From Verrucomicrobiota bacterium (GTDB taxonomy: Bacteria; Verrucomicrobiota; Verrucomicrobiia; Opitutales; Opitutaceae), in contig JACRQG010000030.1 of NCBI GenBank assembly GCA_016222805.1, positions 174,688 through 238,687 on the forward strand: a stretch of DNA of 64,000 nucleotides, given 5' to 3'. Under the pieces are notes generated by a model. It did no database searches. It was given only the letters and a program-made list of their open reading frames with translations, and was not told the origin of the DNA. A program made the position numbers and the translations under genes. Below, piece after piece: positions 48,103 to 55,372 of this stretch (positions within the stretch are counted from its first letter, which is position 1; each line of letters begins with the position of its first letter).

Positions 48103-48819
48103 TCACGGCAGCCGGCGGAGGCGGATTTCCCGCAGGGCGGCCTTGGTCTCGTAGGCGGCGATGCCGAGCGGAAGGGAGTACTTGATCTCCCCGAACCGGA
48201 GATCGAGCTTGCGGTTGGTCGTCTCGAAGTCGACCACCTGCTCGTCGTCGACCCAGGCCTCGAGCTTCCCGGGTGTCACCCGTACGCGGATACGGTACCA
48301 GCGGTTCGGCTTGTAGTCGCGGGCGGTGCTCGTCTCGTTGTCGGAGGCGTCGGAGTTGTCGATGCAGGAGATGCCGGTGACCATCCCGCCCCAGCCGCCG
48401 ACGACGAAGGTGACGGCGGAGTCTCCGACCGGGAAGGTGAGTCCGCAGAAGAAGTCGCTGCCCTCGAGCTTCATCGCCTCGAGCGAGAGCTCGTAGTTCA
48501 TCCGGGGCAGGTCGGCCTCCTTGGTCCAGGTGATGCCGGAGAGATGAGCGCTTTTCTCGAGGATGATGGCGGCGGTGCCGTCGCGGAACGGGTTTTCAAC
48601 GCGGACGGCGGCCTGCGAGTCGAAGGCCGAAGGCTTCCAGCCTGCGAGGGTCTCGCCGTCGAACAGCTCGCGCTCAACGGCGGGCTTGGCCGGAGGGGGA
48701 GCGCCGCCCGGGGTCTTGCCGTCCGGCTGTGCCCCGGTGCCGGTGACGGGGAGGGCGACGAGGGCGGCGAGGATCCAGGGGCGGAGGAGGGCAGGGAGGC
48801 GCGGGAAACGGGGCGACAT
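48103..48819 (-). CDS. Secreted DUF1080 (3-keto-disaccharide hydrolase-like) protein
   Basis: 238 residues: a signal peptide (about 1-30), a proline-rich linker, then one DUF1080 domain (ELFDGETLAGWKPSAF, NYELSLEAMKLEGSDFFCGL, WYRIRVRVTPGKLEAWVDDEQV, AAYETKAALREIRLRRL). It is a concanavalin-like beta-sandwich. Some members hydrolyse 3-keto-glycosides made by Gfo/Idh oxidoreductases; others appear to be binding modules. The domain fills almost the whole protein, so it may act alone in the periplasm. It is not clearly operonic with its neighbours. Confidence 0.85.
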   Translation of the reverse strand: MSPRFPRLPALLRPWILAALVALPVTGTGAQPDGKTPGGAPPPAKPAVERELFDGETLAGWKPSAFDSQAAVRVENPFRDGTAAIILEKSAHLSGITWTKEADLPRMNYELSLEAMKLEGSDFFCGLTFPVGDSAVTFVVGGWGGMVTGISCIDNSDASDNETSTARDYKPNRWYRIRVRVTPGKLEAWVDDEQVVDFETTNRKLDLRFGEIKYSLPLGIAAYETKAALREIRLRRLP

Positions 48820-49001
48820 GCCGACGGTCTAGCCCGGATCGTCCGCCGTGGAAAAGCATCTTCTCGCGGGCGCCAGGCCGGCTCTCTTCCCGCCAGGGCT
48901 CGGACGGGCGCGGTCGCGCTGGGGGATCCGCGGTCCCCGGGCCCGCCCCGCGCCGGTGATTGATGCGCTGGCGGGGATGCCTCCGGAATCCGGTTCCAGT
49001 G

Positions 49002-49057
49002 TAATAACACGTAGAATTCGGCCGCGGGCGCGCTGGTTAGTACCTATTAACACGAAG
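49002..49057. promoter_or_regulatory. Direct repeat upstream of the response regulator
   Basis: TAATAACACGTAG (49002-49014) and TATTAACACGAAG (49045-49057) match at 11 of 13 positions and lie 43 bases apart (about four helical turns), ending 24 bases before the ATG. They are AT-rich islands in GC-rich DNA. A two-site activator or autoregulator operator fits, with the second copy overlapping a likely promoter. Confidence 0.4.
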
Positions 49058-49081
49058 ACGGTCTTCCCGTACACTGCTGCC

Positions 49082-49597
49082 ATGCAAAATCCGCCCGTCT
49101 CCCCAACCGCGTCGCCGCGGGCGCGGCTCCTAATTGTCGAAGACCAGGCCTCGATTCGCGAAATGCTCGCGGAAGTCCTGTCGCACATGCCCGAATTCGA
49201 GGTGGTGGGCCAGGCGGATACCCTGGAGGACGCCCTGCGAGTTGCACGGCATACGCAGCCGGATGTTGTCATCCTGGACTGGGTATTCCCTGGGGGAGGC
49301 GGCGAAGCTTTCCTGCGGGAGATGAAGCCGAACCGTTTGCACGCCCGCGTGCTCGTCCTGTCCGGGCGCACCGAGGAGGAGACGGTGAATTCGGCGCTGA
49401 TGCTGGGCGCGCGGGGCTATTTCGAGAAAGGTGGCAACCTGGAGGAGTTCATGACCGCCCTGCGTACGGTCGTCGCCGGCGGCGCCTATTTCGGGCCGGT
49501 GGCCGCGGCGATCGTGAAGCGGTTGCTCGATGCCAAGCCGGCTCCGCGCGCGGAGAAGAGCGAACCGGCAGCACCGGCCTTGGCGGAGACCCATTGA
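49082..49597 (+). CDS. Single-domain response regulator
   Basis: 171 residues. One receiver domain occupies about 14-135: LLIVEDQASIREML (acidic pocket), phospho-acceptor Asp66 in VILDWVFPGG, the conserved Ser/Thr in VLVLSGRTEEE, and Lys in YFEKGGNLEEFM. The C-terminal 40 residues are proline/alanine/lysine-rich, with no HTH or enzymatic output domain, although the spacing resembles the NarL-type receiver that normally precedes a LuxR HTH. It probably relays phosphate or binds a protein partner. The nearest kinase gene is the hybrid kinase at 42552. ATG 49082 follows the AT-rich repeat region. Confidence 0.88.
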   Translation: MQNPPVSPTASPRARLLIVEDQASIREMLAEVLSHMPEFEVVGQADTLEDALRVARHTQPDVVILDWVFPGGGGEAFLREMKPNRLHARVLVLSGRTEEETVNSALMLGARGYFEKGGNLEEFMTALRTVVAGGAYFGPVAAAIVKRLLDAKPAPRAEKSEPAAPALAETH

Positions 49598-49709
49598 CGG
49601 GCGTCCGCGCCGGATGGGTGGAGGCGGTTCCTGCCTGACCGCGCGGGCCCGCATTTGATCGCGGCGACGCGTCCGTTGGTGGCTTCCGGGTGACTGGCGA
49701 GTCTGCGCA

Positions 49710-50093
49710 CTAGCCAACGGGCTCGCCCGACGGCGGCGCCGCGGCGCCGGGCGAGGTCAGCGGCGCGACCGGAGGTAGGTCCGGCGGCGGAACGGAGACC
49801 TCGGGCGGCGCGGTGCGGCGGGCCCGCGGAACCAGTTTCCGGGGGCGACGCCCCTTGGCGTCGGCGGGATCCGGGGAAAGTTCGTCCCGCGTGGCCAGCA
49901 GGGCCTTGAGGGCCTTGCGCGCCCGCTTGGCGGTTTTGCGGGCCTGTTTGTGGGCCTTCTTGGCCTGCTTGAGCCTGGCCTTGGCGCGTTTCGCCGCCAG
50001 TTCGGTCCGGCGGGCGGCCGCGGTGGCCACCTTGATCTCGCGAAGCAGTTCGGGCGGCAGGAGCGCGCCTCCGGGTGATTCGGTCGAGGACAT
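49710..50093 (-). CDS. Small basic alanine/lysine-rich coiled-coil protein
   Basis: 127 residues. The middle (about 20-65) is a strongly basic helix with heptad-like repeats (ELAAKRAKARLKQAKKAHK, QARKTAKRARKALKAL). A proline-rich C-terminus (PPPDLPPVAPLTSPG) follows. There is no signal peptide or enzyme motif. The composition resembles bacterial histone-H1-like or nucleoid-binding tails, but low complexity alone can look this way. Function unknown. Confidence 0.55.
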   Translation of the reverse strand: MSSTESPGGALLPPELLREIKVATAAARRTELAAKRAKARLKQAKKAHKQARKTAKRARKALKALLATRDELSPDPADAKGRRPRKLVPRARRTAPPEVSVPPPDLPPVAPLTSPGAAAPPSGEPVG

Positions 50094-50290
50094 GGGAGGG
50101 GGGAGGTGAGGGTCTTGATATCCGGAAGCCGGCCGACTGCCAACCCAATTGCCGCACGACGTGGCCAGCATCTGCACTGGCGTCGGGAGCATGGGATCGC
50201 CAGAGTCGCGCGCACGATGAGGAGCTTCGAGTCAGGGCCGGCGCCGAATGGCGCAGGGTTGTCAACGCGAACCAGCGGTGCGGAGGCAGG

Positions 50291-50989
50291 ATGAGGCGGC
50301 GCGGGCGGGTGATTGCGGTCGGGGACATCCATGGCTGCGCCGACGAGTTCGAGGCCCTGCTGGGGCAGCTCGCGCTGACCCGGGGCGACCGGCTCGTCCT
50401 CCTGGGGGATCTGGTGAACCGCGGGCCGGACAGCGCCCGGGTGATCGCCCTGGCGCGGCGGCACGCCCATCGGGCCCTGCTGGGAAACCACGAACTGCGG
50501 CTGCTCAACTACCGGCGGACCGGGGACCCCACCCACCTGAAGCGGGCGGACTATGAGACGCTGAAGCAACTCGGGCCCCGGGAGTGGGCGTACCTGGCCG
50601 CCATGCCGCTGACGTATCCGGTCCCCGAATTCGAGACGGTCCTGGTGCACGGCGGCTTCCTGCCGGGCCTCCCGTGGCGCGGGCAGCCGGCGCGGGTGGT
50701 GACCCGCCTCCAAGTGGTGGGACCCGACGGGGAGCCGGCCAAACGCTCTGAGCATCCGGAGCGTCCCCGCTGGTCGGAGCAGTGGCGCGGCCCGCACTTC
50801 GTGATTTACGGGCACACGCCGCGGCGGTGGGCGGAGCCCTCACGGCTTGTGTGCTGCCGGGGCGCACCCTGGTGCAGGTGCCCGCCCGCCGGCGTTACTT
50901 CGAGGGCTGACCGGCCGGAAGGGTCTTGCCTCGCGTGGGGCGGCCTTACGGTAATGCCTGCATGCGACGATTTCCCCTGGCTTTCATGA
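50291..50989 (+). CDS. Metallophosphoesterase with frameshifted C-terminus
   Basis: A PPP-type calcineurin-like phosphoesterase (diadenosine tetraphosphatase/serine-threonine phosphatase group). ATG 50291 gives MRRRGRVIAVGDIHGCADEF, then LLGDLVNRGPDS, LLGNHELRLLNY, LVHGGFLPGLPW and FVIYGHTPRR, so all metal motifs up to GHTP are present. After GHTP the frame turns into a non-family tail (WAEPSRLVCCRGAPW...) that runs into the next gene. In another frame the same DNA reads GGALTACVLPGRTLVQVP with a stop at 50908-50910, which is the expected family ending. The conserved IDTGCVY segment between them is missing. A short frame-changing deletion is likely; the protein may still fold. Confidence 0.75.
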   Translation: MRRRGRVIAVGDIHGCADEFEALLGQLALTRGDRLVLLGDLVNRGPDSARVIALARRHAHRALLGNHELRLLNYRRTGDPTHLKRADYETLKQLGPREWAYLAAMPLTYPVPEFETVLVHGGFLPGLPWRGQPARVVTRLQVVGPDGEPAKRSEHPERPRWSEQWRGPHFVIYGHTPRRWAEPSRLVCCRGAPWCRCPPAGVTSRADRPEGSCLAWGGLTVMPACDDFPWLS

Positions 50990-52113
50990 GTCTCGCCGCC
51001 GTTCTTTGCGCCCAGCCCGATCCGATTCAGCGCCTGCCGCGACCAGACCGCGCCGGCACCGCGCATGCCGTCCGCGTGGCCGATCTGCCCCTGGTGTTCA
51101 CTTCGGCCATCGCGGCGCCGACTCCGGGAGGCAGTGTGGGGGAGGAGGCCGGGCGGGCGCTCGAGGCTCTCGGTGAACTCCTGCGGGAATCGGGCAGCGA
51201 GTTGGGCCGGGTCGTTCGCCTGCAGGCCTACGTGGCGGCGGACGCCGACGTGGCCGCGGTCGAAGCCGTGGTGGCGCAGCGGTGGGCGGCCGCGCCGGTG
51301 GCCTTGACGGTGGTGCGTTCGCCGCTGGAGGTCGCCGGGGCCCGGGTGGCGTGGGAGGCCGTGGCGGCGGCGGGGAGCGCGGCCAGGGCGGGAGTGGTTC
51401 GCCCGGGAAAGGCCGCCGTGCTGCCGGCGGGCGGCAAGGTCTTCATTTCCGGCCAGGCGGAAAAGGGAGGAGATGTGGCGTCGGCGGTGCGGGAGACGAT
51501 GGCCGGGCTGCAGCGGACGCTCACGCATCTTGGACTGTCCACCCAGGACGTGGTGCAGGTGAAGGCGTTTATCACCCCCTTTGCCGACCACGCCGTGGCG
51601 GCGCGGGAGGTAACGGCGAGTTTCGCCGGGCGTCCGGCACCGCCGCTCGTGCAGATGGAATGGGTCAGCGGGACGCTGCCCGTCGAAATTGAGCTCGTGG
51701 CGACCGCGCGGGGGATGGCGACACCGCCCGGCGACCGGGTGGCGTATCTGGGTCTGCCGTGGCTGGCGCCCTCGCCGCGGTACAGCAAGGCATGCCACGT
51801 CGGAGCCGGGGTGCCGCTGATCTTCTTCGGTGCCGTCGACGGCGACGGTGTTTCCGGGGCGCGCGAGCAGATGAAGGCGATTTTCGAGCGCATCGGTTCG
51901 GGGTTGCTGGAGGCGGGCGGCAGCTACCGCAACCTGGTCAAGGCGACCTATTACCTCGGCGATGCGACGTCGCGCGCGGTGCTCGGGGACATCCGCGGTG
52001 TCTACTTCGATCCCACGCGCGCGCCGGCGGCCTCGGCCCTGGAGGTGCGGAGCCTCGGCCGGCCCGGTCGGACGGCGCAGATCGACCTGATCGGCTTTCC
52101 GGTGAAACCTTGA
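50962..52113 (+). CDS. Secreted protein with three tandem Rid (YjgF/YER057c) domains
   Basis: 383 residues with a short signal peptide (RFPLAFMSLAAVLCAQ). Three Rid domains follow in tandem, at about 30-137, 140-252 and 262-383; each has the beta-strand/helix order of the family (LGRVVRLQAYV, VVQVKAFITPFAD, YRNLVKATYYLGD). RidA proteins hydrolyse reactive enamines/imines as homotrimers, so three fused domains could form one pseudo-trimer. The catalytic arginine of RidA (ARSxVEV strand) is absent from all three (APVALTVV, APPLVQMEW, APAASALEV), which argues against deaminase activity. It is seven bases before amidohydrolase A1 and probably co-transcribed. Confidence 0.8.
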   Translation: MRRFPLAFMSLAAVLCAQPDPIQRLPRPDRAGTAHAVRVADLPLVFTSAIAAPTPGGSVGEEAGRALEALGELLRESGSELGRVVRLQAYVAADADVAAVEAVVAQRWAAAPVALTVVRSPLEVAGARVAWEAVAAAGSAARAGVVRPGKAAVLPAGGKVFISGQAEKGGDVASAVRETMAGLQRTLTHLGLSTQDVVQVKAFITPFADHAVAAREVTASFAGRPAPPLVQMEWVSGTLPVEIELVATARGMATPPGDRVAYLGLPWLAPSPRYSKACHVGAGVPLIFFGAVDGDGVSGAREQMKAIFERIGSGLLEAGGSYRNLVKATYYLGDATSRAVLGDIRGVYFDPTRAPAASALEVRSLGRPGRTAQIDLIGFPVKP

Positions 52114-52120
52114 GATCTCC

Positions 52121-53047
52121 ATGAACCATAATCGACGGGAGTTCCTGCGGCGGACGGGGGCGGCCGGCCTCGCGGCGGTCTCGCTGGCGGGCAGAGGACG
52201 GGCCGCGGAACGGGCGGAGGGCCGGGCGGCCCGCGGTTCCACCGGGCTGCCAGCGGGCTGGCGCACCCTGCGCAAGCTCGATGCGCACAACCATGTCTTT
52301 ACTCCCGTGCAGCGGCCCAATGCCGACTGGGCGGAGGTGGAAAACCTGATCGAGGCGGCGGACGCCCTCGGCATCGAGCGGCTGTATTGCTCCCGCCCGC
52401 TGACCGGCGGCGTGCTCGCCAGCATCGAGGCGGTGCGCGAGGCCAACGACTCGGTGCTCGCCGCGATGAAGCGTTACCCCCAGCGCATCGCTGGCTATTG
52501 TTTTGTCCAGCCGGGCAACGGCCCCGCCGCCCTCGATGAGATCGAGCGCTGCCTCGCGGCCGGGATGATCGGGGTGAAGCTCTACAACCAGTTCAAGTTC
52601 ACGGACCCGGTGGTCTTTCCGGTGGCCGAGCGGTGCATCCAGCATGGGATTCCGTTCCTCGGCCACTCCGGGTTCCTGACGGATCCCCGCGCCCTCGCGC
52701 AGCAGCCGAAGGCGTCCCATGCGCTCGATTTCTGTGCCCTTTCCCGGCGCTATCCGGAGCTGCTGCTCATCATGGGGCATGTGAACGGTGGCGGCGACTG
52801 GGAGTGGGCGATCAAGGGGCTGCGGGACTGCCCGCAGGTCTATCTCGACACAAGTGGCAGCGTGCTCGAGGCCGACACCATCGAGCGATGCGTGCGGGAG
52901 CTCGGGCACCGCCGCGTGCTCTTTGCCACGGACGGCACGCTGGAGGGCGGGGTGGGGAAGATCCTCGCCGCCCAGCTCACGACGGAACAACGCGAAGACA
53001 TCTTCTGGCGGAATTTCCAGGGCATCCTGCAGCGGAGGCGCACATGA
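52121..53047 (+). CDS. Tat-exported amidohydrolase A1 (metal site intact)
   Basis: 308 residues of the amidohydrolase 2 (PF04909-like) TIM-barrel group. The Tat signal is NRREFLRRTGAAGLAAV. Metal ligands are kept: His56 and His58 in LDAHNHVF, further His in LGHSGF and IMGHVNGGGDW, and the late Asp in LFATDGTLEGG. Members include lactonases and decarboxylases acting on sugar lactones or aromatic acids. The start follows the triple-Rid gene by seven bases, and its stop overlaps A2 as ATGA. It pairs with a degenerate partner as in module B. Confidence 0.87.
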   Translation: MNHNRREFLRRTGAAGLAAVSLAGRGRAAERAEGRAARGSTGLPAGWRTLRKLDAHNHVFTPVQRPNADWAEVENLIEAADALGIERLYCSRPLTGGVLASIEAVREANDSVLAAMKRYPQRIAGYCFVQPGNGPAALDEIERCLAAGMIGVKLYNQFKFTDPVVFPVAERCIQHGIPFLGHSGFLTDPRALAQQPKASHALDFCALSRRYPELLLIMGHVNGGGDWEWAIKGLRDCPQVYLDTSGSVLEADTIERCVRELGHRRVLFATDGTLEGGVGKILAAQLTTEQREDIFWRNFQGILQRRRT

Positions 53048-53817
53048 TCATCGATCTCAATGCCAGCGTGGGGCACTACCCCTTCCGGCGCCTGAGTCAC
53101 CGCAGCCCGGAGGAAGTCGTGGCACTGATGGATCGCCACGGTCTCGACCGCGCGGTGGTGACCTCGCTGCATGCGGTGTTCTACCGCGACGCGCACCAGG
53201 GCAACGCCGAGTTGCACGCAGCGGCGACGGCGCACGGCGGCCGGCTCGTGCCGGTGGCGACTGTGAACCCGCGTTATGTCGGCTGGGAGCGGGACCTCGC
53301 CGAGGCTACGGGTCCCTGGAAAATGAAGGCGGTGGCCCTCTGGCCGGAGTACCACGGGTACTCCTTGGGCGACAGCGCCGGGCGGGCCGTCCTGGCCGCC
53401 CTGGCAGAGCGCAATCTGCCGGTGATGCTCGTGCAGCGGCTGGAAGATCGCCGCCAGCGGCATGCCTGGGATCGCGCGGAGGACCTGACGATGGCGACGC
53501 TGCTGGAGGCGGCGAAGCAGCATCCGCGCCTCCGCTTCCTGCTCGTCAACTGGGCCGGGCTCGACGGCGCGCGCCTGGCGGCGGCGGGCCTGAAGGGACG
53601 CTGCCTGATCGACTTTGCGCGGCAGCAGGTGCTGTTTCGCAAGGAGGTGCCGAAGTTGCTGGCGACGCTGGGTGCCGAGGCGATCGCCTTCGGATCGCAC
53701 CTGCCGTTTGACTACGTCGCCCCGTCGTTGATTAAGCTCGCCAACCTTGAGCACCTGCCAGCGGCCGACCACGAGCGCATCGCCTGGCGCAACGTGGCCG
53801 AGTTCCTTGGACTTTGA
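53044..53817 (+). CDS. Amidohydrolase-like partner A2 (HxH replaced by NxS)
   Basis: 257 residues without a signal peptide. It starts IIDLNASVGHYPFRR: where amidohydrolases have DxHxH this has D-L-N-A-S, so the two N-terminal metal histidines are absent. Other conserved patches are PEYHGYSLGDSAG, RLEDRRQRHAW and AFGSHLPFDYVAPSLIKL; all have counterparts in B2 at 61908. The start overlaps A1 by ATGA, so equimolar synthesis and a heteromer with A1 are likely. It may be a regulatory pseudo-enzyme or a different enzyme using the new conserved set. A1 carries a Tat signal, so A2 could be carried along in a folded complex, which is inference. Confidence 0.78.
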   Translation: MIIDLNASVGHYPFRRLSHRSPEEVVALMDRHGLDRAVVTSLHAVFYRDAHQGNAELHAAATAHGGRLVPVATVNPRYVGWERDLAEATGPWKMKAVALWPEYHGYSLGDSAGRAVLAALAERNLPVMLVQRLEDRRQRHAWDRAEDLTMATLLEAAKQHPRLRFLLVNWAGLDGARLAAAGLKGRCLIDFARQQVLFRKEVPKLLATLGAEAIAFGSHLPFDYVAPSLIKLANLEHLPAADHERIAWRNVAEFLGL

Positions 53818-53820
53818 ACC

Positions 53821-55167
53821 ATGAAGCCGATCCCTGTCTCCCGTCGTTCGTTCCTCCAGCGCTGCGCCACGGTCGCGGCCGCGGCCGGGCTGCCGGCCTG
53901 GTTTGTCGAGCGCGATCTGTCCGCGGCCGAGGCGGGCCCGGCGCGCCCGGCGTCGGCAAATGACCGCCCGGGAGTGGCGCTGGTCGGGTGTGGTGGGCAG
54001 GGCACGCGGGATGCGCAGAACGCCGCCAACTGGGGCGACGTCGTCGCGGTCTGCGATGTCGACTCGAAGAACGCCGCCGCGGCGGCCGAGAAACTCAAGG
54101 GAGAGGGCCGCGCGCCGGAGATCGTGACCGATTTCCGCTGCCTGCTCGATCGGCGGGATATCCACGTGATCGTGAACGGCACGCCGGATCACTGGCACAC
54201 GCTGGTCAACCTCGGCGCGGCCCGGGCCCGCAAGGACGTCTATGCCGAGAAGCCGCTGACGCTGACAATCGACGAAGGGCGCCGGCTCGGGCAGGCGGTG
54301 AAGCAGGCCGGCATCATTCTGCAGACCGGCACGCAACAGCGCAGTTCGGCCCGGTTCCGGCTGGCCTGCGAACTGGTCCGCAACGAGCGCATCGGCCGGC
54401 TGCGGGAGGCCAAGGTGTGGCTCCCGGCCGGGCTCCGCGAGGGGCCGTTCGTGAGTTCGGCGGTGCCCGAGGGACTGGACTGGGATCGCTGGCTCGGGCC
54501 GGCGCGGAAGGTCGAGTATGTGAAGGAGCGGTGCCACCGCACCTTCCGGTTCTGGTACGACTATTCGGGCGGCACGATGACGGACTGGGGTGCGCATCAC
54601 AACGACATCGCCTACTGGGCGATCGGCCTCCTCGCGCCACGCACAGTGGAGTCGCGGGTGCTGGCCCAGCCGATCCCGGGGGGCTACGACGCCTTCAGCG
54701 AGTACGAGGTGAACTACACCTACGAGAATGGCGTGCGCCTCGCCATCCACACGACGAAGGACGACAGCATCTACGGCGCGAAGATCAACGCGGAGGGCCA
54801 GCGCAACGGCATCCGCTTCGAGGGCAGCAACGGCTGGATCTGGGTGAACCGTGACCAGATCAAGGCGAGCGACCCGGAGTTGCTGAAGGCCCCGCTGCCG
54901 GCCGGCGCGGTGCGGCTGTACGAGAGCAAGAACCACATGGAGAATTTCTTCGACTGCGTGCGGTCGCGGCGCGCTCCGATCTGCGACGTCGAGACCGGCC
55001 ACCGCTCCGCGACGATGTGCCACCTGGGCGCCATTTCCATGCGCACCGGCCGGAAGCTGACGTGGGACGCGAAGGCCGAGCGGTTCGTGGGTGAACACGC
55101 CCGCGAGGCGAACACGTACGTGGCGCGGGAGATGCGCGCCCCGTACGACTATTCGTTCGTCGCCTGA
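53821..55167 (+). CDS. Tat-exported Gfo/Idh/MocA family oxidoreductase
   Basis: 448 residues with a Tat-like leader (VSRRSFLQRCATVAAAAG). The Rossmann motif is ALVGCGGQG, with VAVCDVD for the cofactor adenosine end. Substrate-domain signatures EKPLTLTIDEG and the catalytic-type DWGAHHNDIAYWAIG are present. Exported members keep their own NAD(P) and oxidise or transfer hydride on sugars (for example 3-keto-glucoside formation). It begins three bases after A2, so it belongs to the Rid-A1-A2 operon. A 205-base gap with a regulatory element then leads to receptor 3. Confidence 0.88.
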   Translation: MKPIPVSRRSFLQRCATVAAAAGLPAWFVERDLSAAEAGPARPASANDRPGVALVGCGGQGTRDAQNAANWGDVVAVCDVDSKNAAAAAEKLKGEGRAPEIVTDFRCLLDRRDIHVIVNGTPDHWHTLVNLGAARARKDVYAEKPLTLTIDEGRRLGQAVKQAGIILQTGTQQRSSARFRLACELVRNERIGRLREAKVWLPAGLREGPFVSSAVPEGLDWDRWLGPARKVEYVKERCHRTFRFWYDYSGGTMTDWGAHHNDIAYWAIGLLAPRTVESRVLAQPIPGGYDAFSEYEVNYTYENGVRLAIHTTKDDSIYGAKINAEGQRNGIRFEGSNGWIWVNRDQIKASDPELLKAPLPAGAVRLYESKNHMENFFDCVRSRRAPICDVETGHRSATMCHLGAISMRTGRKLTWDAKAERFVGEHAREANTYVAREMRAPYDYSFVA

Positions 55168-55234
55168 GGCGGCGGCGCGTGGGGCGGGCGACCGGGTTCC
55201 CTCCGCCGCCGCGAGGCCCCCGGCGCCGGCCGGC

Positions 55235-55276
55235 GAATTTCCTTGCCTGCCCCGAGCGGAGTAACTTTTTGGTTAC
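55235..55276 (+). promoter_or_regulatory. Shared upstream element of receptor 3
   Basis: The element reads GAATT-N3-TTGC-N14-GTAAC-N6-GTTAC. The right half, GTAACTTTTTGGTTAC (55261-55276), is a five-base-arm inverted repeat. The same blocks with identical spacing (3, 14 and 6 bases) occur before receptor 4 at 62843-62884. It ends 96 bases before the receptor 3 ATG. It probably combines a promoter with an operator for one common regulator. Confidence 0.6.
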
Positions 55277-55372
55277 CTCCGTGGGTGCCCCCTTTGCCCC
55301 GACCAAGCCCGGCGCTCGAACCTGCGGACGCTGCCGGTAAACCACCTTTGGCGTCCCCTTCTTCGCACCACC

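Noticed and set aside
55235..55276. Sigma-54 promoter before receptor 3
   Set aside because: TTGC is present, but no GG lies 10 bases before the GC, so the sigma-54 spacing rule fails.
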